Positions 1-6,792 of a DNA stretch of 11,599 bases are shown piece by piece. This DNA comes from Pseudopedobacter sp036379295. GTDB taxonomy: Bacteria; Bacteroidota; Bacteroidia; Sphingobacteriales; Sphingobacteriaceae. The stretch lies in contig DASVGY010000082.1 of the NCBI GenBank assembly GCA_036379295.1, forward strand, positions 1 to 11,599, read 5' to 3'. Position numbers and translations under genes: made by a program. A model generated the notes under the pieces. That model saw only the letters and a program-made list of their open reading frames with translations, made no database searches and had not been told where the DNA came from. Each line of letters opens with the position of its first letter. Within the stretch, counting starts at the first letter, position 1.

Positions 1-2108
1 ATGAACAGCCGAAATCTTCGTTTACTCTCGATAAATTGCAATATTGTATTGGGGAAGATGTAGTATTCAACAACACATCGTCAAACAACTTTACTTTTGT
101 TTGGGATTTTGAAGATGGCGTAACTAGTAATGATATTAATGCTGTTCATAAATTTACCAAAGCGGGAGATTTTGTGGTGAAACTAAATACCTTTCAAACC
201 TTTCCTGATGGTACAACGTGTAGTTCCGTAACTTCAAAAACCGTTTCTGTAATTCCACAACCAATAGCTACGTTTAATTCTAACGCCAATGTGTTAAACT
301 GTGCGCCGTTTACAGTTAAAGTTAGTGCAACGCCGGCTAATGCAAGTGGCGGAGTGGAATGGAATTTCGGTGACATTTCCGCTTTAGATAATATTTCGCA
401 AGGTTATCAAAGTAGCCATACATACGATAAGCCTGGGGTTTATTTGATTAAGTCTATAGCATACAATAAAACTGGTTGTGTTGATTCTACCCAGCAAGTT
501 ATTCGAATTACCGAATCTCCAATAGCGGATTTTGTAACCGCAGATACCTTAATTTGTGGGAATGCCAAAACCATCACTTTTATTAATAAAACAGAATATG
601 GTGGTGCGGGAAACTTGGGCTATAAATGGTTCGTGAATAATGCTTTAATAAGTACGGTGAAAGATTTTACCTATTCATTTAACGTAGCGTCAAGTGTGAT
701 TTTGCCTTATGTATTCGAGGTAAAATTGGTTGCGCAAAGTACAATTGGCTGTCCAGATACGGTAATTCATAAAATTCAGTTTAACCCTTTGCCTAAAGCA
801 GATTTTGCACTTACGCAAAACATTGGGTGTGTGCCTTTTTCTCCTGCAATAAAAAATAAATCTATTTATGCAGATGCGTTCAAATGGTATTTGGATGGTG
901 TTTTGGTTTCAAACGATGTTGAACCAAGTGGTTTAGTACTTGATGTTGCTAACAAAACGTATAAGTTAAAAATGGTTGCATCTAATATCTACGGTTGTAA
1001 ATTAGATAGTGTAGAAAGGCAGTTAAATACCTATTCACAACCTAAGGCAGTATTTACAGTTTTGGATAGTGTAAGTTGTAATGGGAGATTAGATTTGAAA
1101 ACTGTCAATAAGAGTACAGGGGCAACTCGTTATTTGTGGAATTTTGGTGATGCAACTCCTGAAAGTAACGTGGCTAATCCTTCGCACATTTACGGCATCG
1201 CCGGAATTTACAAACTAACTCTGATAGCGTATAACAATTATTGTAGCGATACAAGTTACATCAATATAAAAATTTCGAATGTTCCTAAGGCCGCTTTTAA
1301 AACAAATAAAACTAACGGTTGCACCAAACTAGAAGTTGTGTTTGAAAACTTATCTGATAATGCAATTAGTTACCTTTGGGATTTTGGCGACGGTTCTTTT
1401 TCTACAAGTAAAAATCCTACACACAATTACACCTATCAAGATTCGCCGTTTAACGTAAAATTGATTGCGGTTGGCGAATACGGATGTAGTGATACCACAA
1501 TAAAAACTAATTTTATAAATATTGCCACGCCACCAAAAGCTAACTTTGAAATTTTGCCTGATAGCGTAATTAAAATACCGGAATATACTTTCAATTTTAA
1601 GAATACAAGTGAAGGTAACCCTGTTAAATTCTCATGGGATTTTGGTGACGGTAAAACTTCAGACAAAGAAAACCCTTCGTACACTTATTCAGATACTGGG
1701 ACGTATAAAGTCCGCTTAATTGTGATAAATGCAGAAGGATGTCCCGATACTTTAACCAGAATAGCTCGGATAAATGGTGTTCCAGGCTATCTGTTTATCC
1801 CTAACGCTTTTGAACCCGGTAGTCAAACTGTAGATTTGCGGACGTTTAAAGTTAAGGGTTCTGGGATTGCGAGCTATGAGATTAAAATTTTCAATAAGTG
1901 GGGTCAACAAATTTGGGAGAGTAACGCCTTAAATTCAGATGGTGAACCTACTGAGAGTTGGGATGGGATGATGCTTGGTTTACCGGCTCCGCAAGGCGTT
2001 TATATATGGTCAGCTTATGCAAAATTTATTGATGGTAGCGAGTGGAAGGGGATGAAATATTTAAAAGGGACCAAGCGTTCCACGGGTGCTATACATTTAA
2101 TCCGATAA
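1..2108 (+). CDS. PKD-repeat secreted protein with T9SS type B C-terminal domain (5' partial)
   Basis: The reading frame is open to the left edge (first full codon at 3), so the N-terminus and signal peptide lie outside the window; the TTG at 36 is not a credible start. About 700 residues are visible. They form seven PKD-like beta-sandwich repeats of about 80 residues, beginning near nt 36, 261, 519, 792, 1053, 1284 and 1536. Repeats 1, 2, 5, 6 and 7 carry the PKD signature (WDFEDG, WNFGD, WNFGD, WDFGDG, WDFGDG); repeats 3 and 4 have lost it. From about nt 1788 the protein ends in a gliding-motility-associated C-terminal domain: FIPNAFEPGS, then YEIKIFNKWGQQIWESN, then SWDG and APQGVYIW, and a final IHLIR. 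This is the sorting signal of T9SS type B cargo, so the product is expected outside the outer membrane, probably as a surface adhesin or matrix protein. It overlaps a PorP/SprF gene by one base, the usual partner arrangement. The ligand is unknown. The family and export route are secure; the role is inference. Confidence 0.93.
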   Translation, partial: EQPKSSFTLDKLQYCIGEDVVFNNTSSNNFTFVWDFEDGVTSNDINAVHKFTKAGDFVVKLNTFQTFPDGTTCSSVTSKTVSVIPQPIATFNSNANVLNCAPFTVKVSATPANASGGVEWNFGDISALDNISQGYQSSHTYDKPGVYLIKSIAYNKTGCVDSTQQVIRITESPIADFVTADTLICGNAKTITFINKTEYGGAGNLGYKWFVNNALISTVKDFTYSFNVASSVILPYVFEVKLVAQSTIGCPDTVIHKIQFNPLPKADFALTQNIGCVPFSPAIKNKSIYADAFKWYLDGVLVSNDVEPSGLVLDVANKTYKLKMVASNIYGCKLDSVERQLNTYSQPKAVFTVLDSVSCNGRLDLKTVNKSTGATRYLWNFGDATPESNVANPSHIYGIAGIYKLTLIAYNNYCSDTSYINIKISNVPKAAFKTNKTNGCTKLEVVFENLSDNAISYLWDFGDGSFSTSKNPTHNYTYQDSPFNVKLIAVGEYGCSDTTIKTNFINIATPPKANFEILPDSVIKIPEYTFNFKNTSEGNPVKFSWDFGDGKTSDKENPSYTYSDTGTYKVRLIVINAEGCPDTLTRIARINGVPGYLFIPNAFEPGSQTVDLRTFKVKGSGIASYEIKIFNKWGQQIWESNALNSDGEPTESWDGMMLGLPAPQGVYIWSAYAKFIDGSEWKGMKYLKGTKRSTGAIHLIR

Positions 2109-3130
2109 TGAAAAAGTTACTGGGTTATATCTTTTTTCTGTTAACGCTTTCGCAAAGGTTAAGCGCTCAAGATCATATTTATTCTCAATTTTATAATGCG
2201 CCACAATATCTTAATCCAGCTTTAACCGGGCAATTTGACGGAGATTTTAGAGTAAACCTTAATTATAGAAATCAATGGACAAATATTGCGGGTCCGTTAA
2301 ACTATTATTCTGTAGCCGCGGATTTAAATGTGCCACAATTTGGCGGTGGTTTTGGTTTGTTAGCTACAAAATCAAGCGAGGGAACTGCCTATTTAAAAAA
2401 GACAAACTTTTCTGCTATTTACGCTTATAGCGTTGATTTTGGAAATAATGGAAATATTTCATTTGGTATTGAAGGAGGATTAACGAACCGAAAAATAGAT
2501 TTTGAGAAATTAGTTTTTTATGACCAGTTAGATGATAGTGGTATTATTACAGGTGGAGTAACTTCAGCATCTCCGCCAGAGTTTAACAATAAATACTTTT
2601 TTGATTCTTCAGCGGGTTTAAACCTTATTATTGGCGACTTGATGCTTGGTGGTGCGGTACATCATTTAAATAAGCCTAACGAGTCTTTTACGGGAACTAA
2701 ATCTCAGTTACCAATGCGTTTAAATGGTTATTTAAGTTATAAGATTATTTTAGACCCATTTGATGATGAAAATAGTCCATCCATAACACCGTCGGTTTTA
2801 TTTTACACGCAAGCAAAGTTGCAGTCCATTAGTGCAGGATTTCAAATTAAAAAAAGTAGTGTTAATTTAGGTCTTTGGTATCGCGGAGATAAAAATCAAG
2901 GCGATGCCTTGGTGTTGTCTTTAATATTTGATTTGTTCGGTAGGCGAGATTATGATAGTAAAATCCGTTTGGGTTTTAGTCACGATGCTACTTCCTCAAA
3001 ACTTGGATATGGAAATACCGCCGGAACTACTGAAGGAGCTCTTATTTATGAAACCACTTTATTCGATAACTATAATTATAACGGGAATCGTTTTAATAGT
3101 GATACTAGAAAATGTTATGATTTCTACTAA
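2108..3130 (+). CDS. PorP/SprF family type IX secretion outer-membrane protein
   Basis: A 340-residue protein of the PorP/SprF family. These are outer-membrane beta-barrels that associate with the T9SS and, as SprF does for the adhesin SprB, support export or surface attachment of a particular type B cargo. I chose the ATG at 2108, which shares its A with the upstream TAA stop (TAATG). It gives a clean signal peptide (MKKLLGYIFFLLTLSQRLSA, then QDH), whereas the in-frame codons upstream to 2042 only overlap the preceding gene. The mature N-terminus has the family hallmarks: YSQFYNAPQYLNPALTG at residues 25-41 and RVNLNYRNQW at 48-57. The rest alternates short beta-strand-like segments with Gly/Asn-rich turns. 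The C-terminus (RKCYDFY) resembles the Cys-and-aromatic tail common in the family. The one-base overlap implies translational coupling with the PKD cargo, so the two products are probably dedicated partners. The family call is firm; cargo specificity is inferred from position. Confidence 0.93.
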   Translation: MKKLLGYIFFLLTLSQRLSAQDHIYSQFYNAPQYLNPALTGQFDGDFRVNLNYRNQWTNIAGPLNYYSVAADLNVPQFGGGFGLLATKSSEGTAYLKKTNFSAIYAYSVDFGNNGNISFGIEGGLTNRKIDFEKLVFYDQLDDSGIITGGVTSASPPEFNNKYFFDSSAGLNLIIGDLMLGGAVHHLNKPNESFTGTKSQLPMRLNGYLSYKIILDPFDDENSPSITPSVLFYTQAKLQSISAGFQIKKSSVNLGLWYRGDKNQGDALVLSLIFDLFGRRDYDSKIRLGFSHDATSSKLGYGNTAGTTEGALIYETTLFDNYNYNGNRFNSDTRKCYDFY

Positions 3131-3135
3131 ATCCG

Positions 3136-3693
3136 CTACAACCAAGTCCCAATCCCTAATCCTATTGCAGTAAACCTAGGGGTTCCGGTGGTTAAAGAAA
3201 AACTATCAATTTTTTGTACCTGGTACATCGCCTCAACGTAAATTTTCGATTTCTTTTTAGTGGTAAACAAAATTCCGGGAGCAATTTCGTAGTTAGGGCC
3301 TTTGCTGTAAGTTCTAAATATTCGCGGTGCATAGCCTGCCGCCGCCTTTAAAAAGAAGTTAAGCTCATCAGTAGAAATCGGTTTTGCAAAAACATGAGCG
3401 TTGCCACTTAAATTAAAAGTCTGGAAAGTTAGTCCGTTACCTCCCGCTTCGCGGTAGCTAGCATTCTCTATACCTACTCCAAACCCAATAAATTCATTTT
3501 GCAATCCTATTGTTATTTTTATATGTAAAGAGTTAAGGTTTTTATCATTCACAGCATCCCTAATCCCAAAAAGATAGCTAATTTCTGCCCTGGTAAATGA
3601 TTTGAATTTAGCACTTCTGCTATCAGATTGTTGCGCCCTTACGCTCGTTAACATAACAAGCGAAAAAACAGCACTCAGCAAAACAAGTTTCAT
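3136..3693 (-). CDS. Small exported protein, probable outer-membrane beta-barrel, function unknown
   Basis: A 185-residue protein I cannot assign to a named family. It begins with a clear Sec signal peptide (MKLVLLSAVFSLVMLTSVRA, cleavage before QQSD). The mature part has the texture of a small beta-barrel: alternating hydrophobic and polar residues, many Gly, Asn and aromatic residues, repeated strand-like segments (for example the IKITIG, FIGFGVGI and FTAIGLGIGTWL stretches), and a C-terminus rich in Gly with aromatic residues. The start ATG is at 3691-3693. An exact TAnnTTTG promoter element lies 19 bases upstream on the same strand. The gene is convergent with the PorP/SprF gene, only 5 bases separating the two stop codons, so there is no terminator between them. 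It is divergent from the polyprenyl synthase gene. A link to the neighbouring T9SS pair is possible because all are envelope proteins, but the opposite strand argues against one operon. Confidence 0.8.
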   Translation of the reverse strand: MKLVLLSAVFSLVMLTSVRAQQSDSRSAKFKSFTRAEISYLFGIRDAVNDKNLNSLHIKITIGLQNEFIGFGVGIENASYREAGGNGLTFQTFNLSGNAHVFAKPISTDELNFFLKAAAGYAPRIFRTYSKGPNYEIAPGILFTTKKKSKIYVEAMYQVQKIDSFSLTTGTPRFTAIGLGIGTWL

Positions 3694-3712
3694 GGTATTA
3701 TCATTTTAATTT

Positions 3713-3720
3713 CAAATATA
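3713..3720 (-). promoter_or_regulatory. Bacteroidota -7 promoter element for the small barrel gene
   Basis: Read on the minus strand this is TATATTTG, an exact match to the Bacteroidota -7 consensus TAnnTTTG. It ends 19 bases before the ATG of the 185-residue gene, which would give a leader of roughly 12-15 nt. No convincing -33 TTG/TTTG is seen at the usual spacing. It shares the 126-base divergent region with a promoter on the other strand. Confidence 0.6.
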
Positions 3721-3783
3721 GCAAAAGCTTCAATCCTAAAGCCTAAACCGCCACAGCTTATTAATTTATCGGGTTTTTTAACT

Positions 3784-3791
3784 TATGTTTG
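3784..3791 (+). promoter_or_regulatory. Bacteroidota -7 promoter element for the polyprenyl synthase-terC unit
   Basis: TATGTTTG is an exact match to TAnnTTTG. Transcription would start around 3796-3799, leaving a leader of about 20-25 nt before the ATG at 3820. That placement also argues against the in-frame TTG at 3802 as start, because it would lie almost at the 5' end of the mRNA. No clear -33 element is visible. Confidence 0.6.
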
Positions 3792-3819
3792 CAATCCAAA
3801 TTTGATTTTTTTAACAAAA

Positions 3820-4791
3820 ATGCTAAAACTAGATTTAATTAAGATACCTATTGCAGATGAACTCGACGCTTTTGAAGAAAAGTTTAAGTTGTCGATGCAA
3901 AGTAGTGTGCCTTTGTTAGACCGTATTACGCATTATATTGTTAAAAGAAAGGGTAAGCAAATGCGGCCGATGTTTGTTTTTTTTGCTGCCGGTTTGTGCG
4001 GAGGAATAACCGAATCAACCCATCGTGGAGCTGCCTTGGTAGAGCTTTTACACACAGCCACCTTGGTACATGATGATGTGGTAGATAATTCCTTTGAGCG
4101 TCGCGGATTTTTCTCTGTAAATGCACTTTGGAAAAATAAAATTGCCGTTTTAGTAGGCGATTATTTGCTTTCGAAAGGATTGCAGCTTTCTGTTGATAAC
4201 CAAGAGTTTACGCTATTAAAAATAGTGTCTGATGCGGTGCAACAAATGAGTGAAGGCGAGTTGTTACAAATTGAAAAAGTTAGGCGCATGGATATTAGCG
4301 AAGCTATTTATTATGAGGTGATTCGCCAGAAAACAGCCTCTTTAATTGCTTCTTGTTGTGCAGCCGGTGCAGCTTCATCCGGCGCTACGCCCGAGGTGAT
4401 AGAGATGATGAAAAATTTTGGCGAGAAAATTGGAATAGCTTTTCAAATAAAAGACGATTTGTTTGATTTTGGTGTAGATGATGTAGGCAAACCAAAAGGA
4501 ATTGACATCAAGGAGAAAAAAGTAACATTGCCCTTGATTTATGCGCTAAATAAAGCTAAAAAGCCGGAAAAAAAGCAAATGATCAATTTGGTAAAAAACC
4601 ATAACGATGACGATACTAAAATTACGCAAATCATCAGTTTTGTAAAAGATAGCGGAGGGTTAGCTTATGCCGAAGAGCAGATGTTTTTATACCAGAAGCA
4701 AGCCTTCGATATTTTATACAAATTCCCCGAATCTGAATTTAGATCTGGGTTAGAAAATCTAGTGAAATTTACCACAGAGAGAAAAAAATAG
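3820..4791 (+). CDS. Long-chain trans-polyprenyl diphosphate synthase (IspB type)
   Basis: A 323-residue class I trans-prenyltransferase. It condenses isopentenyl diphosphate onto an allylic primer through a Mg2+-dependent ionisation, most likely making the side chain of menaquinone. Visible motifs are GKQMRP at 45-50 (IPP binding); the first Asp-rich motif DDVVD at 85-89 followed by RR at 94-95; GDYLLSKG at 113-120; KTASL at 171-175; and the second Asp-rich motif DDLFD at 212-216 followed by GKPKG. The residue five before the first motif is Ala (LLHTATLVHDD), as in long-chain synthases such as octaprenyl synthase IspB, and not a bulky aromatic as in short-chain FPP/GGPP enzymes; chain length is therefore inferred to be about C35-C40. 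I chose the ATG at 3820 over an upstream TTG at 3802 because of promoter position and the family's N-terminus. The TAG stop directly abuts the ATG of the TerC-family gene, so the two are co-transcribed and probably translationally coupled. Confidence 0.92.
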   Translation: MLKLDLIKIPIADELDAFEEKFKLSMQSSVPLLDRITHYIVKRKGKQMRPMFVFFAAGLCGGITESTHRGAALVELLHTATLVHDDVVDNSFERRGFFSVNALWKNKIAVLVGDYLLSKGLQLSVDNQEFTLLKIVSDAVQQMSEGELLQIEKVRRMDISEAIYYEVIRQKTASLIASCCAAGAASSGATPEVIEMMKNFGEKIGIAFQIKDDLFDFGVDDVGKPKGIDIKEKKVTLPLIYALNKAKKPEKKQMINLVKNHNDDDTKITQIISFVKDSGGLAYAEEQMFLYQKQAFDILYKFPESEFRSGLENLVKFTTERKK

Positions 4792-5835
4792 ATGAGCCAC
4801 GAACTGATTTTTTTTGGTGCTTTTGCGCTTTTTATTGTGCTCATGCTGGCGCTTGACTTAGGCGTTTTTCATAAAAAAGATGAACCGGTTACTTTAAAGC
4901 AAGCAGCAATAATGAGCGCCATTTGGATTTCATTTGCCATAGGCTTTTATTTTTTTTTAAAAACCGAAGGGCAAGAGCTGCACAATATCAAAGATCAGGC
5001 TCACCTAGAACAAATTGTAAAAGATCATCAGCATAACATTAGCGTTACTTCGGCCAATTTTCACGAAAATTTAAGTAGATATACTGACAACCTGGGCCTC
5101 GAGTTTATTACCGGTTACGTTATTGAATATGCGCTATCGGTTGATAATATTTTTGTGATGGTATTAATTTTTTCTGCTTTTGGGGTAAATGAAAAGTACT
5201 ATCACCGAGTTTTGTTCTGGGGGATTTTAGGTGCAGTTGTTATGCGTTTTATTTTTATTTTTTTAGGGGCAACACTCATCAGTAAGTTTGGTTGGATACT
5301 TTATATTTTTGGCGCTTTTTTAATTTATAGTGGCTTCATGATGTTTTTAGCGAAAGATGAAGAAGAAAAAATAGATCCAGAAAATCATAAAGTGGTAAAG
5401 TTTGCAGCCAAGTTTTTTCCTATCTATCCAAAATATGTAGGGCATGATTTTTTTCATCGAAACAAAGGCAAGCTTTACATTACGCCGCTGTTTGTGGTGC
5501 TTTTGGTAATTGAATTTAGTGATGTTATTTTTGCTGTTGACTCTATTCCGGCAATTTTTGCGGTTACCAAAGACCCATACATTGTTTTCTTTTCAAACAT
5601 ATTTGCCATTTTAGGCTTGCGTTCTATGTTTTTTTTATTGGTAAACGTTATCCATAAATTCCATTATTTAAAAACAGGCTTAGCGGTATTGTTAATGTTT
5701 ATTGGCGTTAAAATGCTAGCTCACCATTGGTTACAACAATGGGGTTTTACTACCATTCATTCCTTATTTATTATCCTTGCAATTTTAACCGTAAGCGTTG
5801 TTGCCTCTTTAGTTTTTCCAAAGAAAAATTCTTAA
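4792..5835 (+). CDS. TerC/Alx family integral membrane protein (probable Mn2+ exporter)
   Basis: A 347-residue polytopic inner-membrane protein of the TerC family, closest in size and layout to E. coli Alx, for which Mn2+ export is the known role; other TerC proteins in Bacillus have been linked to metal supply for secreted enzymes. Hydrophobic helices are visible at about 5-26, 38-56, 106-130, 138-162, 167-186, 230-257, 263-287, 294-310 and 322-342. The two acidic intramembrane signatures are intact: EYALSVDN at 112-119 and EFSDVIFAVDSIPA at 241-254. Between helices 2 and 3 lies a charged loop (about 58-105) with His64, His71, His79, His81 and His91, which could be a metal-sensing or binding segment. 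The ATG follows the stop of the polyprenyl synthase with no spacer, so the gene depends on that promoter and has no room for the yybP-ykoY Mn2+ riboswitch that precedes alx in enterobacteria. The family is certain; the transported ion is inferred. Confidence 0.92.
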   Translation: MSHELIFFGAFALFIVLMLALDLGVFHKKDEPVTLKQAAIMSAIWISFAIGFYFFLKTEGQELHNIKDQAHLEQIVKDHQHNISVTSANFHENLSRYTDNLGLEFITGYVIEYALSVDNIFVMVLIFSAFGVNEKYYHRVLFWGILGAVVMRFIFIFLGATLISKFGWILYIFGAFLIYSGFMMFLAKDEEEKIDPENHKVVKFAAKFFPIYPKYVGHDFFHRNKGKLYITPLFVVLLVIEFSDVIFAVDSIPAIFAVTKDPYIVFFSNIFAILGLRSMFFLLVNVIHKFHYLKTGLAVLLMFIGVKMLAHHWLQQWGFTTIHSLFIILAILTVSVVASLVFPKKNS

Positions 5836-5894
5836 ACCCCTTGGTGGCTTTTCTCATAAATTATTGAGGTAGCGTCTTTAGAAAACGTGTAATT

Positions 5895-5913
5895 TGACTT
5901 TGTATTGGCTTTG
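5895..5913 (+). promoter_or_regulatory. Possible weak promoter for the ArsC-like gene
   Basis: Two tandem octamers, TGACTTTG (5895-5902) and TGGCTTTG (5906-5913), each match TAnnTTTG except for G instead of A at the second position. Either would place a start site 10-25 bases upstream of the ATG at 5928. No -33 element is evident, so transcription from the upstream terC unit is also possible; no hairpin terminator separates them. Confidence 0.3.
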
Positions 5914-5927
5914 TTTATTTTAGCAAA

Positions 5928-6554
5928 ATGGCTTTATATTGCAAACTAGCAAAAACTATCTCCAGCTTAGAAACTAGCTTTTTCTCTGATGAGCGAGAGC
6001 AAAAGCTGCTACAAATTGTAAATTTTATCCAATTTAAAATTGACAAGCGCCAAGAAGTTCGCTTAAATTTTATTTGTACCCATAATTCTCGTAGGAGTCA
6101 TCTATCGCAAGTTTGGGCGCAGGCCTTGGCTTTTCACTTCGGTATAAAAAATGTTTTTTGTTACGCTGGCGGAACGGAAGTGACCGCGGTTTTTCCGCAG
6201 GTGTTAATTGCTTTGCAAAGCGCTGGTTTTGTTGTTGATAAACTTTGTGAAGGTGCTAACGCCGTTTACACTATAAAGTATGCCGCTGATGAACACCCAG
6301 TTATTGCGTTTTCAAAAAAATACGATGCTAGTTTTAACCCGTCTTCAAATTTCGCGGCAATTTTAACCTGCACCGAAGCAGATGGCGCTTGCCCTTTTAT
6401 AGCGGGGGCCGAACAAAGAATTGCATTACCTTTTGAGGACCCTAAAGCATTTGATAATACAGAAAAGCAAGTACAAAAATACGAAGAGCGAAGCTTGCAA
6501 ATAGCTGCAGAATTATTTTATGTGTTTTCACGGATTGATGTTGACAATGTTTAA
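5928..6554 (+). CDS. Low-molecular-weight phosphatase-fold protein with arsenate-reductase cysteine triad
   Basis: A 208-residue cytosolic protein of the LMW tyrosine phosphatase / thioredoxin-coupled arsenate reductase superfamily. The anion-binding P-loop is FICTHNSRRSH, with nucleophile Cys50, Asn53, catalytic Arg56 and Ser57 (C-x5-R-S). The second half contains LTCTEADGACP, with Cys148 and Cys155 seven residues apart, and then LPFEDP with Asp171. In staphylococcal ArsC the corresponding elements are Cys10, Cys82 and Cys89 (also seven apart) and the FDDP acid, so all residues for arsenate reduction with an internal disulfide relay are present. Differences are a roughly 40-residue N-terminal helical extension before the first strand and an unusual P-loop (THNSR in place of TGNSC). 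Close relatives in Bacteroidota tend to be annotated as protein-tyrosine phosphatases. No arsR, acr3 or arsB is visible nearby; the gene stands alone, 92 bases after terC. Fold and active site are firm; the substrate (arsenate or phosphotyrosine) is undecided. Confidence 0.85.
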   Translation: MALYCKLAKTISSLETSFFSDEREQKLLQIVNFIQFKIDKRQEVRLNFICTHNSRRSHLSQVWAQALAFHFGIKNVFCYAGGTEVTAVFPQVLIALQSAGFVVDKLCEGANAVYTIKYAADEHPVIAFSKKYDASFNPSSNFAAILTCTEADGACPFIAGAEQRIALPFEDPKAFDNTEKQVQKYEERSLQIAAELFYVFSRIDVDNV

Positions 6555-6792
6555 CAGGAAAAGCAGCTTATCAAGCCATTTTGTGAATTAAAGTATTATT
6601 TTATGCGGGCTATTTTTTTGCGCTAGCTGCCTGCAATCTGGCTTTTTAAAGTCGGTTCTTTTTACTTTTTCTACAACAAAAAGCCGTAACAATGCCGATT
6701 AGGAGAGTCAGCGTTTAAACGCCCAAATAAAATTCTTGATTATAAATGTTGCTGGCAGAGAATTGGCTAATAGCCCAGTAAAAAAAGCGGAA
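6555..6792 (+). other. Noncoding leader before the GH13 gene, with inverted repeat and palindrome
   Basis: No convincing gene lies here; the short ATG frame at 6602 stops after seven codons. The stretch holds an 8-bp inverted repeat, GGCTTTTT (6640-6647) and AAAAAGCC (6678-6685), spaced by 30 bases, and then a 12-bp palindrome at 6711-6722. An in-frame extension of the GH13 frame runs back to a TAG at 6700-6702, with a TTG at 6736, but has no family resemblance. I see no exact TAnnTTTG match close to the ATG at 6793, so the promoter is probably farther upstream and the leader may be long. Confidence 0.4.
6711..6722. promoter_or_regulatory. Perfect 12-bp palindrome, possible operator
   Basis: GCGTTTAAACGC is a perfect 12-bp inverted repeat with no spacer, 70 bases upstream of the GH13 start codon. 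A symmetric site in this position could bind a dimeric regulator such as a LacI-type sugar repressor. The length is only modestly above what chance gives, and no regulator gene is present in the window. Confidence 0.3.

Noticed and set aside
2042..2107. Extended start for the PorP/SprF protein at 2042
   Set aside because: The 22 extra residues overlap the conserved end of the upstream sorting domain and would bury the signal peptide. The ATG at 2108 gives a normal signal sequence.
2928..3173. Alternative + strand reading frame over the porP/sprF 3' end
   Set aside because: It overlaps the PorP/SprF coding region in another frame, has no family resemblance, and runs into the convergent gene.
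4700..4791. Manganese riboswitch (yybP-ykoY type) ahead of the TerC/Alx gene
   Set aside because: There is no intergenic sequence at all: the ATG directly follows the upstream stop codon.
5836..5870. Terminator after the TerC/Alx gene
   Set aside because: The CCCCTTGG and GGTGGC bases do not form a continuous stem of useful length, and no T-tract follows one.
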